From Planifilum fimeticola (GTDB taxonomy: Bacteria; Bacillota; Bacilli; Thermoactinomycetales; DSM-44946): 64,000 nucleotides of DNA. Of the stretch, positions 49,297 to 57,464 are shown in pieces. The DNA is taken from the NCBI RefSeq assembly GCF_003001905.1, contig NZ_PVNE01000006.1:17407-81406 (forward strand). The letters are read 5' to 3'. The position numbers and the translations under genes are program-made. Each line of letters begins with the position of its first letter. The stretch's first letter is position 1. The notes under the pieces are model-generated. The model ran no database searches, was not told the DNA's origin, and was given only the letters and a program-made list of their open reading frames with translations.

Positions 49297-49390
49297 CGCG
49301 TTTCACCTTCACCCAATTCTTCCTTCCCACCCTGATTATGGGGTGAAAAGGGGGGAGATGCAACCGGGCTTTGTCGGCGGGCGATGGAAA

Positions 49391-49417
49391 ATCAAAAGGC
49401 CGCCGCCATCGGCGGCG
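49391..49417 (-). terminator. Terminator after namA
   Basis: A seven-base-pair stem (49401-49407 with 49411-49417) with a three-base loop is followed on the minus strand by CCTTTTGAT. Confidence 0.7.
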
Positions 49418-49454
49418 ACCCGTCGAAAGAAGGCGGTTCGGCCATCGGGTGCCT

Positions 49455-50477
49455 TTAGCGATACGCCCGCTCGTATTGCCGGGCTCCGTCAAAGGAAAGG
49501 CCGCGCCGGCGGGCGGCGTCGATCACCCAGTAGGGATTGCGGAGGAGTTCCCTTCCCAGGAAGACGAGATCGGCGCGCCCGTTTCCGAGGATTTCTTCCG
49601 CCTGCTCCGGGGTGGTGATCATGCCGACGCAGCCGGTGGGGATGCCCGCCTCTTTCCGGATGGTTTCCGAATAGTGCACTTGATAGCCGGGGTACACCCG
49701 GGCCGGGGGCTTCGGCACCATGCCGCCGGAGGAGACGTCGATCAGGTCGACGCCCTCTTCCTTCAACAGACGAGCGATTTCCACGCTGTCTTCCAGGGTG
49801 AGCCCCCTCTCGTCGTGATCGACGGCGGAGATGCGCACGTACAGGGGACGATCCGCCGTCCAAACCTCCCGGACGGCCCGCACCACCTCCCTCAGCATCC
49901 GGAAGCGGTCGGCGAGGGAGCCGCCGTATTCGTCCTCCCTCCGGTTGGCGATGGGGGAGAGAAACTCGTGGAGCAGATATCCGTGGGCCGCGTGAATTTC
50001 CACCACGTCGAAGCCGGCCGCATCCGCCCGGCGCGCCCCTTCCCGGAAAGCCCGGATCACTTCCTCGATCTGGGCTTTGGTCATTTCCTGGGGCATCTTG
50101 CTCCGTTCGTCGAAGGGGACGGCGCTGGGGGCGATGATCGGCTCGTCCAGCTCCGCCTTTCGCCCGGCGTGGGCCAGCTGGATCCCGATCTTCACCCCTT
50201 GGTCGTGGGCGAAATCGACGATTTTTTTCAGGCCGTCCACATGATGATCGCTCCAGATGCCCAGGTCGCGGTCGCTGATCCGCCCGCGGCTTTCCACGGC
50301 GGTGGCCTCCAGCATGATCATTCCGACCCTGCCGACGGCCCTCGTCCCGTAGTGGACGATGTGCCAGTCGGTCACCTCTCCTTCACGGGTCGCCGAATAC
50401 ATGCACATCGGCGACATGACGATCCGGTTCGAAAGGGTCACGTTTTTGTGCGTGTAGGGTTCGAAGATGAGGGACAT
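49455..50477 (-). CDS. namA: NADPH dehydrogenase NamA (old yellow enzyme family, YqjM-like)
   Basis: A 340-residue FMN ene-reductase of the thermophilic-like OYE class. It shows the N-terminal [15 protein letters not shown] with the cysteine that tunes FMN in YqjM, the substrate-binding histidines in [10 protein letters not shown] and [16 protein letters not shown], and the phosphate-binding [13 protein letters not shown]. These enzymes reduce activated C=C bonds of xenobiotics, quinones or nitro compounds. ATG 50477 follows GGAGG. Own promoter and terminator are visible. It is divergent from a GbsR/MarR-type regulator, which may control it. Confidence 0.93.
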   Translation of the reverse strand: MSLIFEPYTHKNVTLSNRIVMSPMCMYSATREGEVTDWHIVHYGTRAVGRVGMIMLEATAVESRGRISDRDLGIWSDHHVDGLKKIVDFAHDQGVKIGIQLAHAGRKAELDEPIIAPSAVPFDERSKMPQEMTKAQIEEVIRAFREGARRADAAGFDVVEIHAAHGYLLHEFLSPIANRREDEYGGSLADRFRMLREVVRAVREVWTADRPLYVRISAVDHDERGLTLEDSVEIARLLKEEGVDLIDVSSGGMVPKPPARVYPGYQVHYSETIRKEAGIPTGCVGMITTPEQAEEILGNGRADLVFLGRELLRNPYWVIDAARRRGLSFDGARQYERAYR

Positions 50478-50552
50478 GGTTCAACCTCCGTTTGCGGTAA
50501 CGTGTTGACGGCGCGTGTATCCTGCTGTCTGGATTTCTTCCTCTGTAAAAGC

Positions 50553-50581
50553 ATTGTACTCCAATCGGATCGCTCTATCAA
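50553..50581 (-). promoter_or_regulatory. namA promoter
   Basis: On the minus strand, TTGATA (50576-50581) and TACAAT (50553-50558) are separated by 17 bases, 75 bases before the namA start. Confidence 0.6.
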
Positions 50582-50612
50582 TCGCATGGTCCGCCTTCCG
50601 CCCGGAACCCTG

Positions 50613-50681
50613 TTGACACGGAAAAGGGCGATTTTTTATAATCAACATCGTTAATGATATTTTTAACCTTGTTAACGTTAA
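50613..50681 (+). promoter_or_regulatory. Promoter and paired TTAA-centred dyads before the GbsR-like gene
   Basis: TTGACA (50613-50618) and TATAAT (50637-50642) lie 18 bases apart, a near-consensus promoter. Directly downstream are two dyads, 50647-50658 (ATC-GTTAAT-GAT) and 50672-50681 (TTAACGTTAA), with centres 24 bases apart. They are probable operators for the encoded regulator. Confidence 0.65.
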
Positions 50682-50715
50682 TAATCTGAAAGGGTGAAGG
50701 CTTATCTTCCGCGAT

Positions 50716-51207
50716 TTGGAGGATATCAAGAACCGGCTCGGAGAAGAGATCGCCCGCTCCTTCAAGTGGAGCGGGAACAGTCCGCTGAACGGGCACCTGT
50801 TTTCTCTGCTCTTGTTCTCCGAGAAGCCGCTCGGTTTGCAGGAAATGGCCGACCGGCTGGGAGTGACCAAGGCGGCGGTCAGCATCCGCATCCGCGCCCT
50901 GGAGAGGATGGGGCTGTGCGTAAAGGTTTCCCGCCTTGGCGATCGGCGGGACTATTACCAGCTGGCGGAGGATGCCGGCTTGGTATCCATCCGGATCAGC
51001 CTTGCGGCGATGCGCCATATTTCTTCGTTTCTGGAAAGCATCCTCGCGGATTTTCCGACCTCTTATCCCGAGGAACAGAGGGAAAGCTTTGAAACGGCCA
51101 GGCGGAGGTTGATGGAGATGAAGGCGCTGCATGATCTCTGCCTGGAGCGGCTGGACGGACTTGATGAAGAGTGGGAGAAAAGGAAAAAATCCCTTTGGAG
51201 AGGATAG
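50716..51207 (+). CDS. GbsR/MarR-type transcriptional regulator
   Basis: A 163-residue protein with a winged helix: SEKPLGLQEMADRLGVTKAAVSIR, split around residues 35-58, followed by the wing VSRLGDRRDYYQLAED. The long C-terminal helices are typical of GbsR-like proteins, which sense choline or other small molecules. The start is uncertain: TTG 50716 is the first standard codon after an in-frame stop at 50695, but the ribosome binding site AAAGGGTGAAGG ends 15 bases before it; a non-standard start such as ATC 50704 is conceivable. Its promoter has two dyads suggesting autoregulation. The target may be the RND pump downstream or namA. Confidence 0.82.
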   Translation: MEDIKNRLGEEIARSFKWSGNSPLNGHLFSLLLFSEKPLGLQEMADRLGVTKAAVSIRIRALERMGLCVKVSRLGDRRDYYQLAEDAGLVSIRISLAAMRHISSFLESILADFPTSYPEEQRESFETARRRLMEMKALHDLCLERLDGLDEEWEKRKKSLWRG

Positions 51208-51560
51208 TGTTTCCTGAAGGGTGTGATGAAGATCCCCGCGGGATCGCCGTAACGTGGAGGTTTGCCCAGCGAAGGGAACTTCCACGGAGAATTCCGGTCG
51301 GATGCGGCATTTGACGCCCTGACGCAGGTCCTCGATTGGTTGCCGGATTTCTTACGCCTCATTTCCTTTCCGGCGGGAGAAACAGTCGGCTCCCCGTCGG
51401 TTTGTCGGAGTCCCGGCCCGGGTGAATGGGATGCGTCAGACGAAGCTTCAGGGATGCGGCAAAAGCCCGAGACGAAACCGCGCCGAAGCACATGCCGACA
51501 CCTTTCATGGATATGGTCGACACCGGGTATACGATTTTTGCGACAAGGAGGAATTCCGTT
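51208..51560. other. Intergenic region before the RND pump
   Basis: No gene is seen. The RND ribosome binding site (AAGGAGG, 51545-51551) is clear. A GTATAC-like -10 near 51530 has no good partner. Confidence 0.35.
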
Positions 51561-54500
51561 TTGAGCTGGTTGACCCGCTTTTCCCTGAAAAATGTGGCCG
51601 CCGTACTCATCTTGGTTCTTCTCGTCACCTTCGGCGGGGTGTATTCGGCGGGACAGATGAAGATGGAAGCGATGCCGGACATCTCTTTTCCGGTGATCGT
51701 CGCGATCACCCCCTATCCCGGAGCGTCGCCGGAGGACGTGGACGAAAAGGTGACCCAGCCCATCGAGCAGGCGCTCATGGGAACGAAGGGGGCGAAAAAG
51801 GTACAGTCCATTTCGGCGGACAGCACCTCGGTCGTGGTGGTGGAATTTGATTTCGATGCCGATTTGGACAAGACCCAGCAAGAGATGGAAGAGGCGGTGA
51901 ACCGGCTCCAGCTTCCCGACGAAGCGATGGAAACCACCTTCAACCGCTTCGGCTTCGACACCTTCCCCATGATGATCGTCAGCCTGTACAGCGAGGACAA
52001 GGACCCGGAGGAACTGGAGAAATGGGTGAAGGAGGAAGTGGAGCCGGCCTTGAAGTCGGTCGCCGGCGTCGGCCGGGTCGATGTCAAGGGGCAGGGTCCC
52101 AAGGCGGTGGTGGTTCGGCTCAAGCCGGACAAACTGAAAAAATACAATTTGACTTCCCAACAGGTGCAGCAGGCGCTGCAGGGGAACAACGTTTCCATTC
52201 CGGTGGGAGATTTGCGCGTGGACCGGCTGGATATGCCGGTGCGCGTCGACCAGAAGATCACCTCCGTCGAGGATCTCCGGAATATGCGCCTGACGGTATA
52301 CCCCGATGCCCAGGCGGGGATGAAGGACGCCTTTGAGCAGATCGGCCAGGGGATGGAAGGCTTGGGTCAAGCCGTCGGCGGCTTGGGTCAGGCCGTGGGC
52401 GGACTGGGTGAAGCCGTGGGTCAGATCGGCCAGGGATTGGGTCAAGTGGGCCAGGGCGTGGGACTGGTGCAGGCCCAGGTGCAGCTGTTGCAGTCGGCGC
52501 AGCAGTTGCAGGCCCAACTCCTCGGGGATCGCATCGCTCTGAACGAGGCGGAACGGAGGCTTCGGGAAAATCCCGGGGACGGAGAAGCGGCCCGCGAAGT
52601 GGCGATGCTGAAGGCCAAGATCCAAGCGGAGGAAAAAGGGCTCAAGGAAATCGACAACCGGATGAAGCAGATTCAAAAGCAGATGCCCCAGCCGAAGGGA
52701 ACGGGCGGGAAAAACGCCCAGATCCCCTCCGGCCTTCAGCCGCCCAAGGCATCCGGCCAGAAGATGAAGAAACCGTCCGCCGGTGAACAAAAAATCCGGA
52801 CGATCAAACTGTCCGATATCGCCGAGATCAAGGAAACCTCGGAAGGAAACACGCTGATCACCCGGACCAACGGCAAACCCTCGGTCAACATCGAGGTGAT
52901 CCAGGCGCCGGACGGGAACGTGGTCGAGGCGGTCGAAGAAGTCAACGCCAAGCTGGACGAGCTGAAGAGAAAGCATCCGGAGATCGAGACCACCCTTCTG
53001 CACGATCAGTCCCGGGCCGTGAAGGATTCCATCATGACGATGGTGCGGGAGGGATTGCTGGGCGCCCTGTTCGCTTCCCTGGTGATTCTGGTGTTCCTGC
53101 GCAACCTGCGCACCACCCTGATCGCCATCGTGTCCATTCCGCTCTCGGTGCTGACCACGCTCACCCTGCTGAACCAGGCGGACATCACCCTCAACATCAT
53201 GACCCTGGGCGGGCTTGCCGTGGCCATCGGCCGGGTGGTGGACGACAGCATCGTCGTGATCGAGAACATTTACCGCCATTTCTCCAAGACCCGGGAGCGC
53301 GGGATCGCCCTGATCCAGTTCGCCACCAAGGAAGTGGGTTCGGCGATCGCTTCCTCGACGATGACGACGGTGGCCGTGTTCGTGCCCCTGGGGATGGTGA
53401 GCGGGATTGTCGGAAAAGTTTTCGTCCCCTTTGCCGTCACCGTCGTGATCGCCCTGCTCAGCTCGCTGGTGGTGGCGGTGACGGTGGTGCCGCTGCTCGC
53501 CAAACTGACTCTCCTGAACGGGAGAAAGCTGAAGACGGAACACCGGGAGAGCCGCATGGCCCGGATCTACCGGCAGGCCTTGTCCTGGGCGCTGGATCAC
53601 CGGAAGACGGTCCTTCTGCTCTCTACGGTGATGCTTTTGGCCAGCCTGCTCCTCATCCCGGTGGTGGGAACCAGCTTTTTGCCGGCGGATAAGGACAAGG
53701 CGATCCAGATTGAGGTCAAGATGCCCTCCGGTACGGCCCTGGAGGTGACCAACGACAAGGCGAAGGAGATCGAAGACCAGTTGAAGGCCTACCCCGAGGT
53801 CCGCGTCGTCTCCACCACCGTGGGGAACCTGCGCGGACAGCTGGCGGGGGACGGTTCGATCGGCAGCACAAACCGCGTCAACACGTTTGTCAGTCTGGAC
53901 CCCGATACGAAGATGGACGTCTTCCTGAAGCGGGTCCGCGACGACATGGAGCGGATCAAGGGAGACGCGGAATTGAACGTTCATGAAGTGAACAGCATGA
54001 TTCCCACCAGCGGCGAGATTGTCGCCGTGGTCAAGGGGGATCGGTTGAAGGACATCCGGAAGGTGGCCGAGGAGCTCACGGACCGGATGGAGAAGGTGAA
54101 CGGTCTGGTCAACGTGACCAACAACCTGAGCGAGCAGAAGGAACTGGTGAACATCGAGGTTGACCAGAAGAAGGCGGCCAAGGAGGGATTGTCCGCCGCC
54201 CAGGTGGCCATGTCGGTTCGGGGACTGCTCGAGGCGGACGCCGTGACGGAGCTGGAGAACGGTTCCCAGGTGCAGGAGATCAAGCTGGGACTGGAGCGGA
54301 AGGGCATCGATTCCCTGAAGGAGCTGAAGGATGTCCAAATCATGGGCCCCACCGGCAACTTGGTCCGGCTCGGCGACGTGGCCAAGGTGGAAAAGGTGAA
54401 GGGGCCGGTGACGATCCAGAAGGAGAACGGCCAACCCTACGCCACCGTTACCGGGGACATCACCACCTCCGACTCCGGTGCCATCTCCCGGGAAGTGCGG

Positions 54501-55106
54501 CAGATCATCGGCGAGATGGACCTGCCCTCCGGCATCTCGGTGAATCTCAGCGGAGAGACCGAGGAGATGGATAAGAGCTTCGCCCAGCTGGGCGTGGCCA
54601 TGGTCGTCGCCGTTCTGGCGGTTTATCTGGTGATGATCATCGCCTTCGGCGAAGCCACCGCTCCCTTCACCATCATGTTCTCCCTGCCCTTTGCCGTGAT
54701 CGGGGGATTGGTGGGCCTGTGGATTTCCGGTCAGCCCATCAGTGTTTCCGCCCTGATCGGGGCGCTGATGTTGATCGGAATCGTGGTCACCAATGCCATC
54801 GTGTTGATCGACCGGGTGCAGCAACAGCGGGCGCGGGGGCTGGACGTTCGCTCCGCGCTGCTGGAAGCGGGAGGAACCCGCCTGCGTCCGATCCTGATGA
54901 CCGCCTTTGCCACCATCTTCGCCCTGCTTCCCCTGGGGCTGGGTTACGGTGAAGGCAGCCTGATCTCCCAGGGATTGGCGGTGGTGGTGATCGGCGGACT
55001 GACCTCCTCCACCTTCCTCACCCTGTTCATCGTTCCGATCATGTACAGCATCCTGGCGGGGTTGAAGGAGCGGATGATCGGTAAGCGCACCGGATCTTCG
55101 GCATGA
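51561..55106 (+). CDS. RND family efflux permease (SwrC/AcrB-like, HAE1)
   Basis: A 1181-residue, 12-helix RND transporter related to B. subtilis SwrC, which exports surfactin-like lipopeptides; other substrates are possible. The N-terminus SWLTRFSLKNVAAV matches SwrC. The proton-relay aspartates are in GLAVAIGRVVDDSIVVIENI (helix 4). It is about 115 residues longer than SwrC because of an insertion at about residues 260-430. This starts with glycine repeats (GLGQAVGGLGQAVGGLGEAV) and continues as a coiled coil and a proline/lysine-rich linker. TTG 51561 is nine bases after AAGGAGG. No membrane-fusion or outer-membrane partner is encoded nearby, as usual in Gram-positives. Confidence 0.92.
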   Translation: MSWLTRFSLKNVAAVLILVLLVTFGGVYSAGQMKMEAMPDISFPVIVAITPYPGASPEDVDEKVTQPIEQALMGTKGAKKVQSISADSTSVVVVEFDFDADLDKTQQEMEEAVNRLQLPDEAMETTFNRFGFDTFPMMIVSLYSEDKDPEELEKWVKEEVEPALKSVAGVGRVDVKGQGPKAVVVRLKPDKLKKYNLTSQQVQQALQGNNVSIPVGDLRVDRLDMPVRVDQKITSVEDLRNMRLTVYPDAQAGMKDAFEQIGQGMEGLGQAVGGLGQAVGGLGEAVGQIGQGLGQVGQGVGLVQAQVQLLQSAQQLQAQLLGDRIALNEAERRLRENPGDGEAAREVAMLKAKIQAEEKGLKEIDNRMKQIQKQMPQPKGTGGKNAQIPSGLQPPKASGQKMKKPSAGEQKIRTIKLSDIAEIKETSEGNTLITRTNGKPSVNIEVIQAPDGNVVEAVEEVNAKLDELKRKHPEIETTLLHDQSRAVKDSIMTMVREGLLGALFASLVILVFLRNLRTTLIAIVSIPLSVLTTLTLLNQADITLNIMTLGGLAVAIGRVVDDSIVVIENIYRHFSKTRERGIALIQFATKEVGSAIASSTMTTVAVFVPLGMVSGIVGKVFVPFAVTVVIALLSSLVVAVTVVPLLAKLTLLNGRKLKTEHRESRMARIYRQALSWALDHRKTVLLLSTVMLLASLLLIPVVGTSFLPADKDKAIQIEVKMPSGTALEVTNDKAKEIEDQLKAYPEVRVVSTTVGNLRGQLAGDGSIGSTNRVNTFVSLDPDTKMDVFLKRVRDDMERIKGDAELNVHEVNSMIPTSGEIVAVVKGDRLKDIRKVAEELTDRMEKVNGLVNVTNNLSEQKELVNIEVDQKKAAKEGLSAAQVAMSVRGLLEADAVTELENGSQVQEIKLGLERKGIDSLKELKDVQIMGPTGNLVRLGDVAKVEKVKGPVTIQKENGQPYATVTGDITTSDSGAISREVRQIIGEMDLPSGISVNLSGETEEMDKSFAQLGVAMVVAVLAVYLVMIIAFGEATAPFTIMFSLPFAVIGGLVGLWISGQPISVSALIGALMLIGIVVTNAIVLIDRVQQQRARGLDVRSALLEAGGTRLRPILMTAFATIFALLPLGLGYGEGSLISQGLAVVVIGGLTSSTFLTLFIVPIMYSILAGLKERMIGKRTGSSA

Positions 55107-55114
55107 TGATACAC

Positions 55115-55145
55115 AACGGCCGTTGACTTCGCGTCAACGGCCGTT
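55115..55145. terminator. Hairpin between RND pump and pyrD
   Basis: A perfect 13-base-pair stem (55115-55127 with 55133-55145) with a five-base loop sits between convergent genes. A T tract is lacking on both sides, so it may act as a shared terminator or a 3'-end stabiliser. Confidence 0.6.
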
Positions 55146-55208
55146 CCCTGTGTGGAGGATGTATTTGGGGGACCGATTTTCCCGGCGTGTGAAAACGGTG
55201 CCGGTCAT

Positions 55209-56294
55209 TCAAGCGTCCCTTCCCACCGCCTGCTGGATGTGATGGAGTCCGTCCCGCTTCAGGAGCTGGAGCAGTTCCCGGTTGATTTGCCGGGCGATGG
55301 ATGGCCCGCGGTAGATCATTCCGGTATACACCTGGACGAGGCTGGCTCCTGCGCGGATTTTTTCGTAGGCGTCCTCCCCGGTGAAGATGCCTCCCGTTCC
55401 GATGATGGGGACGCGTCCGCCGGTGTGCCGAAAGATACGGCGAATCACTTCCGTGGAGCGCTTCGCCAGGGGACGGCCGCTGAGTCCCCCCGCTTCTTCG
55501 CGAAAGGGGGATGCGGAGATCCCGTCCCGGGACAGGGTGGTGTTGGTGGCGATGAAACCGTCCACCCCGGCCTCCAACGCGACATCCACCGCCTTATCCA
55601 AATCCTCATCGGTCAGGTCCGGCGAGATCTTGAGGAGGAGGGGGCGGATTTCCCCGGTTTCCTCCCTCAGCACTTCCCGCTCGCCCAGGATGTCCTCCAG
55701 AAGCGGCTTCAGCGCCTCCGGCCGATGCAGATCCCGGAGTCCCTCCGTGTTCGGCGAGCTGATGTTGATGACGAAATAGTCGCCGTGGCGGTACAGGGCG
55801 CGGAGGCAGCATCGGTAGTCCTGAAAAGCTTGTTCGTTGGGAGTGTTTCGGTTTTTTCCGATGTTGACGCCGATGGGCAGGCGGGGCCGGGGCAGGCGGG
55901 TGAAGTGCTCCATCGCCTGGCGGGCTCCGCGGTTGTTGAAGCCCATCCGGTTGATGATCGCTTCTTCCTGCGTCAGCCGGAACAGGCGGGGCTTGCGGTT
56001 GCCCGGCTGCGGCAGCGGGGTGATCGTTCCCACCTCGATGTGCCCGAAGCCGAAGGCGGAAAGGGCCGGATAAACCGTGGCGTTTTTGTCAAACCCGGCG
56101 GCCAGTCCCACCGGATTGGGAAAGGACAAGCCCCAGAGACAAACTTCCAGGGCGGGATTTTCCACCGCGTAGAACTTGCGGGATAAGGACAGGAACACGG
56201 GAAACGTTTGCAGGGACTCCAGCCCCCGGACGGCCCATTCATGCACCCGCTCGGGATCATATCGAAACAGGAAACGTCGCCACAAGGAATACAA
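55209..56294 (-). CDS. pyrD: Quinone-dependent dihydroorotate dehydrogenase (class 2)
   Basis: A 361-residue membrane-associated flavoenzyme that oxidises dihydroorotate to orotate in pyrimidine synthesis and passes electrons to quinone. The N-terminal amphipathic helix (WRRFLFRYDPERVHEWAVRG) is specific to class 2. FMN and substrate sites are in NPVGLAAGFDKNA, the catalytic serine in VINISSPNTEGLR (about residues 175-187), and the IIGTGGIFTGEDAYEKIRAG region near 298-317. B. subtilis uses the class 1B PyrD-PyrK enzyme in its pyr operon, so this lone class 2 gene differs from that model. TTG 56294 is preceded by AAGGGAAGAG. Confidence 0.93.
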   Translation of the reverse strand: MYSLWRRFLFRYDPERVHEWAVRGLESLQTFPVFLSLSRKFYAVENPALEVCLWGLSFPNPVGLAAGFDKNATVYPALSAFGFGHIEVGTITPLPQPGNRKPRLFRLTQEEAIINRMGFNNRGARQAMEHFTRLPRPRLPIGVNIGKNRNTPNEQAFQDYRCCLRALYRHGDYFVINISSPNTEGLRDLHRPEALKPLLEDILGEREVLREETGEIRPLLLKISPDLTDEDLDKAVDVALEAGVDGFIATNTTLSRDGISASPFREEAGGLSGRPLAKRSTEVIRRIFRHTGGRVPIIGTGGIFTGEDAYEKIRAGASLVQVYTGMIYRGPSIARQINRELLQLLKRDGLHHIQQAVGRDA

Positions 56295-56533
56295 GATGTC
56301 TCTTCCCTTCTGTCCATTCGTTCTATTTATGATGAGATTCCTCTCGTCTTATTCCGGTGCGATTCAGGATCATTGACAACCTCTTAACATAATAACATGT
56401 TTCCCTTCTCCGTCATCGGTTGCGTTCAACCGGGCGGTCGATCGCACCGACGAGGATCGGGGAAACCGGCATGTCGCGTATGGAAATCGGATGTCCCGAA
56501 GCATTTATCGGCGGCGGACCGCCTCTCAACCGT

Positions 56534-56677
56534 TTACGCGAGGAATCCCACCAAAAAGCAGAGGAAACCCAGGATGATCGGCTCAAAAAAACCCTCTTTT
56601 TTTCTCAGAAACAACCAGACCCCCAGAAGTTCAAGCAAGAATCCCGCCAGAAAAAAGAAAGTGCTCCAGTTTTCCAT
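56534..56677 (-). CDS. 47-residue hydrophobic membrane peptide
   Basis: A very small frame on the minus strand from ATG 56677 to TAA 56534. It begins MENWSTFFFLAGFLLELLGV, has the charged turn LRKKEGFFEPI in the middle, and a second hydrophobic helix to its end in LVGFLA. This gives a hairpin of two transmembrane helices. GGAGGAGA at 56685-56692 lies seven bases before the ATG, a strong ribosome binding site. No family is recognised. It lies between pyrD (same strand, downstream) and a Ham1-like gene (opposite strand). The rest of the 454-base gap has no other gene that I can support. Confidence 0.65.
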   Translation of the reverse strand: MENWSTFFFLAGFLLELLGVWLFLRKKEGFFEPIILGFLCFLVGFLA

Positions 56678-56748
56678 GATCCATTCTCCTCCGGAAACGG
56701 TCCATACTTCAGTTTTAAGTATAATGGATGAAGAATGGGGGGAAAACG

Positions 56749-57342
56749 GTGAAACTTCGTTTTGTCACGGAAAATGTCGGGAAGCTGGAGGAAGCGCGGA
56801 CCATTCTCTCTCCACTGGGCATCGAAGTGATCCATCATTCCCTCATGCTGATGGAACCGGTGGAGGGAAGGATCGAGGAGGTTTGTCTGGAAAAGCTGCG
56901 TCAGGTGAGACGAATGGGCCTGAACCGGGTGATGGTGGACGATGCCGGGCTTTTTTTGAAGGCCTACCCGGGATTCCCCGGCGTGTTGACCAAGAGGATT
57001 TTCGATCAGATCGGATACAGGGGATTCATGAAGCTGCTTGCGGGCGAGTCGCGGCAGGCCTGGCTGGAGGGAGCGGTCGCCGTCTTGTGGGACGGGAAGA
57101 TTCGCTGTTTCACCGCCAGGACCCACGGCAGCATCATCGAGGCGGAGCCGGAGAGCCTACGGCCGGAACCGGGCTTCCCCTTCAATCCCGTCTTTGTTCC
57201 CGAGGGTGAGGACCGGGTGTTGTCGGAGCTTCCGCCGGAAAAGCGCCTGGAGCATTCCTACCGGAGAAAGGCGCTGGAGCAGTTGGCCGCCTGGCTGAAG
57301 GAACGGGCGAGGCGCGATGACGGGGCGGAGCCCGCGGACTGA
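56749..57342 (+). CDS. Ham1/RdgB-type non-canonical purine NTP pyrophosphatase
   Basis: A 197-residue protein of the ITPase family, which removes XTP, dITP or related nucleotides. The N-terminus RFVTENVGKLEEARTIL has the T/S-x-N-x-x-K phosphate-binding pattern. The VMVDDAGLFLKAYPGFPGVL segment (about residues 62-81) is the catalytic aspartate region, and PGFPFNPVFVPEG (about 141-153) the third signature. It is more divergent than B. subtilis RdgB, and the DDAG replaces the usual EDSG. GTG 56749 lies six bases behind GGGGGG; ATG 56728 is an alternative. Confidence 0.8.
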   Translation: MKLRFVTENVGKLEEARTILSPLGIEVIHHSLMLMEPVEGRIEEVCLEKLRQVRRMGLNRVMVDDAGLFLKAYPGFPGVLTKRIFDQIGYRGFMKLLAGESRQAWLEGAVAVLWDGKIRCFTARTHGSIIEAEPESLRPEPGFPFNPVFVPEGEDRVLSELPPEKRLEHSYRRKALEQLAAWLKERARRDDGAEPAD

Positions 57343-57382
57343 TGTCGATTTTCTGACAGGTTCTCCTCACCGGGAAAAGGGA

Positions 57383-57443
57383 TTGACGCCCTCAGGATGC
57401 GAGTGTTAAACTACAGGGAACGGATTTCTTTAGCGTGCTAAAG
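57383..57443 (+). promoter_or_regulatory. Histidine operon promoter with a perfect palindrome
   Basis: TTGACG (57383-57388) and TAAACT (57407-57412) are 18 bases apart. At 57428-57443 lies CTTTAGCGTGCTAAAG, a perfect 7-2-7 inverted repeat placed at or just after the expected transcription start. It is a probable repressor site; a TrpR-like histidine regulator (HisR/YerC) is a candidate binder by inference. Confidence 0.65.
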
Positions 57444-57464
57444 CGAACGTCGGAGGGTTTTTGC

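Noticed and set aside
52330..52500. Short direct repeats that could be taken for a CRISPR or DNA repeat array
   Set aside because: The repeats are codon-level repeats of GLGQAVG-like units within an intact protein. Spacers are absent and the unit length is that of a peptide.
51063..54824. A 1253-codon open frame on the minus strand opposite the RND pump
   Set aside because: It is antisense to a clearly conserved gene. High GC in third positions keeps the opposite strand open; the translation is rich in H, G, D and Q without domains or a ribosome binding site.
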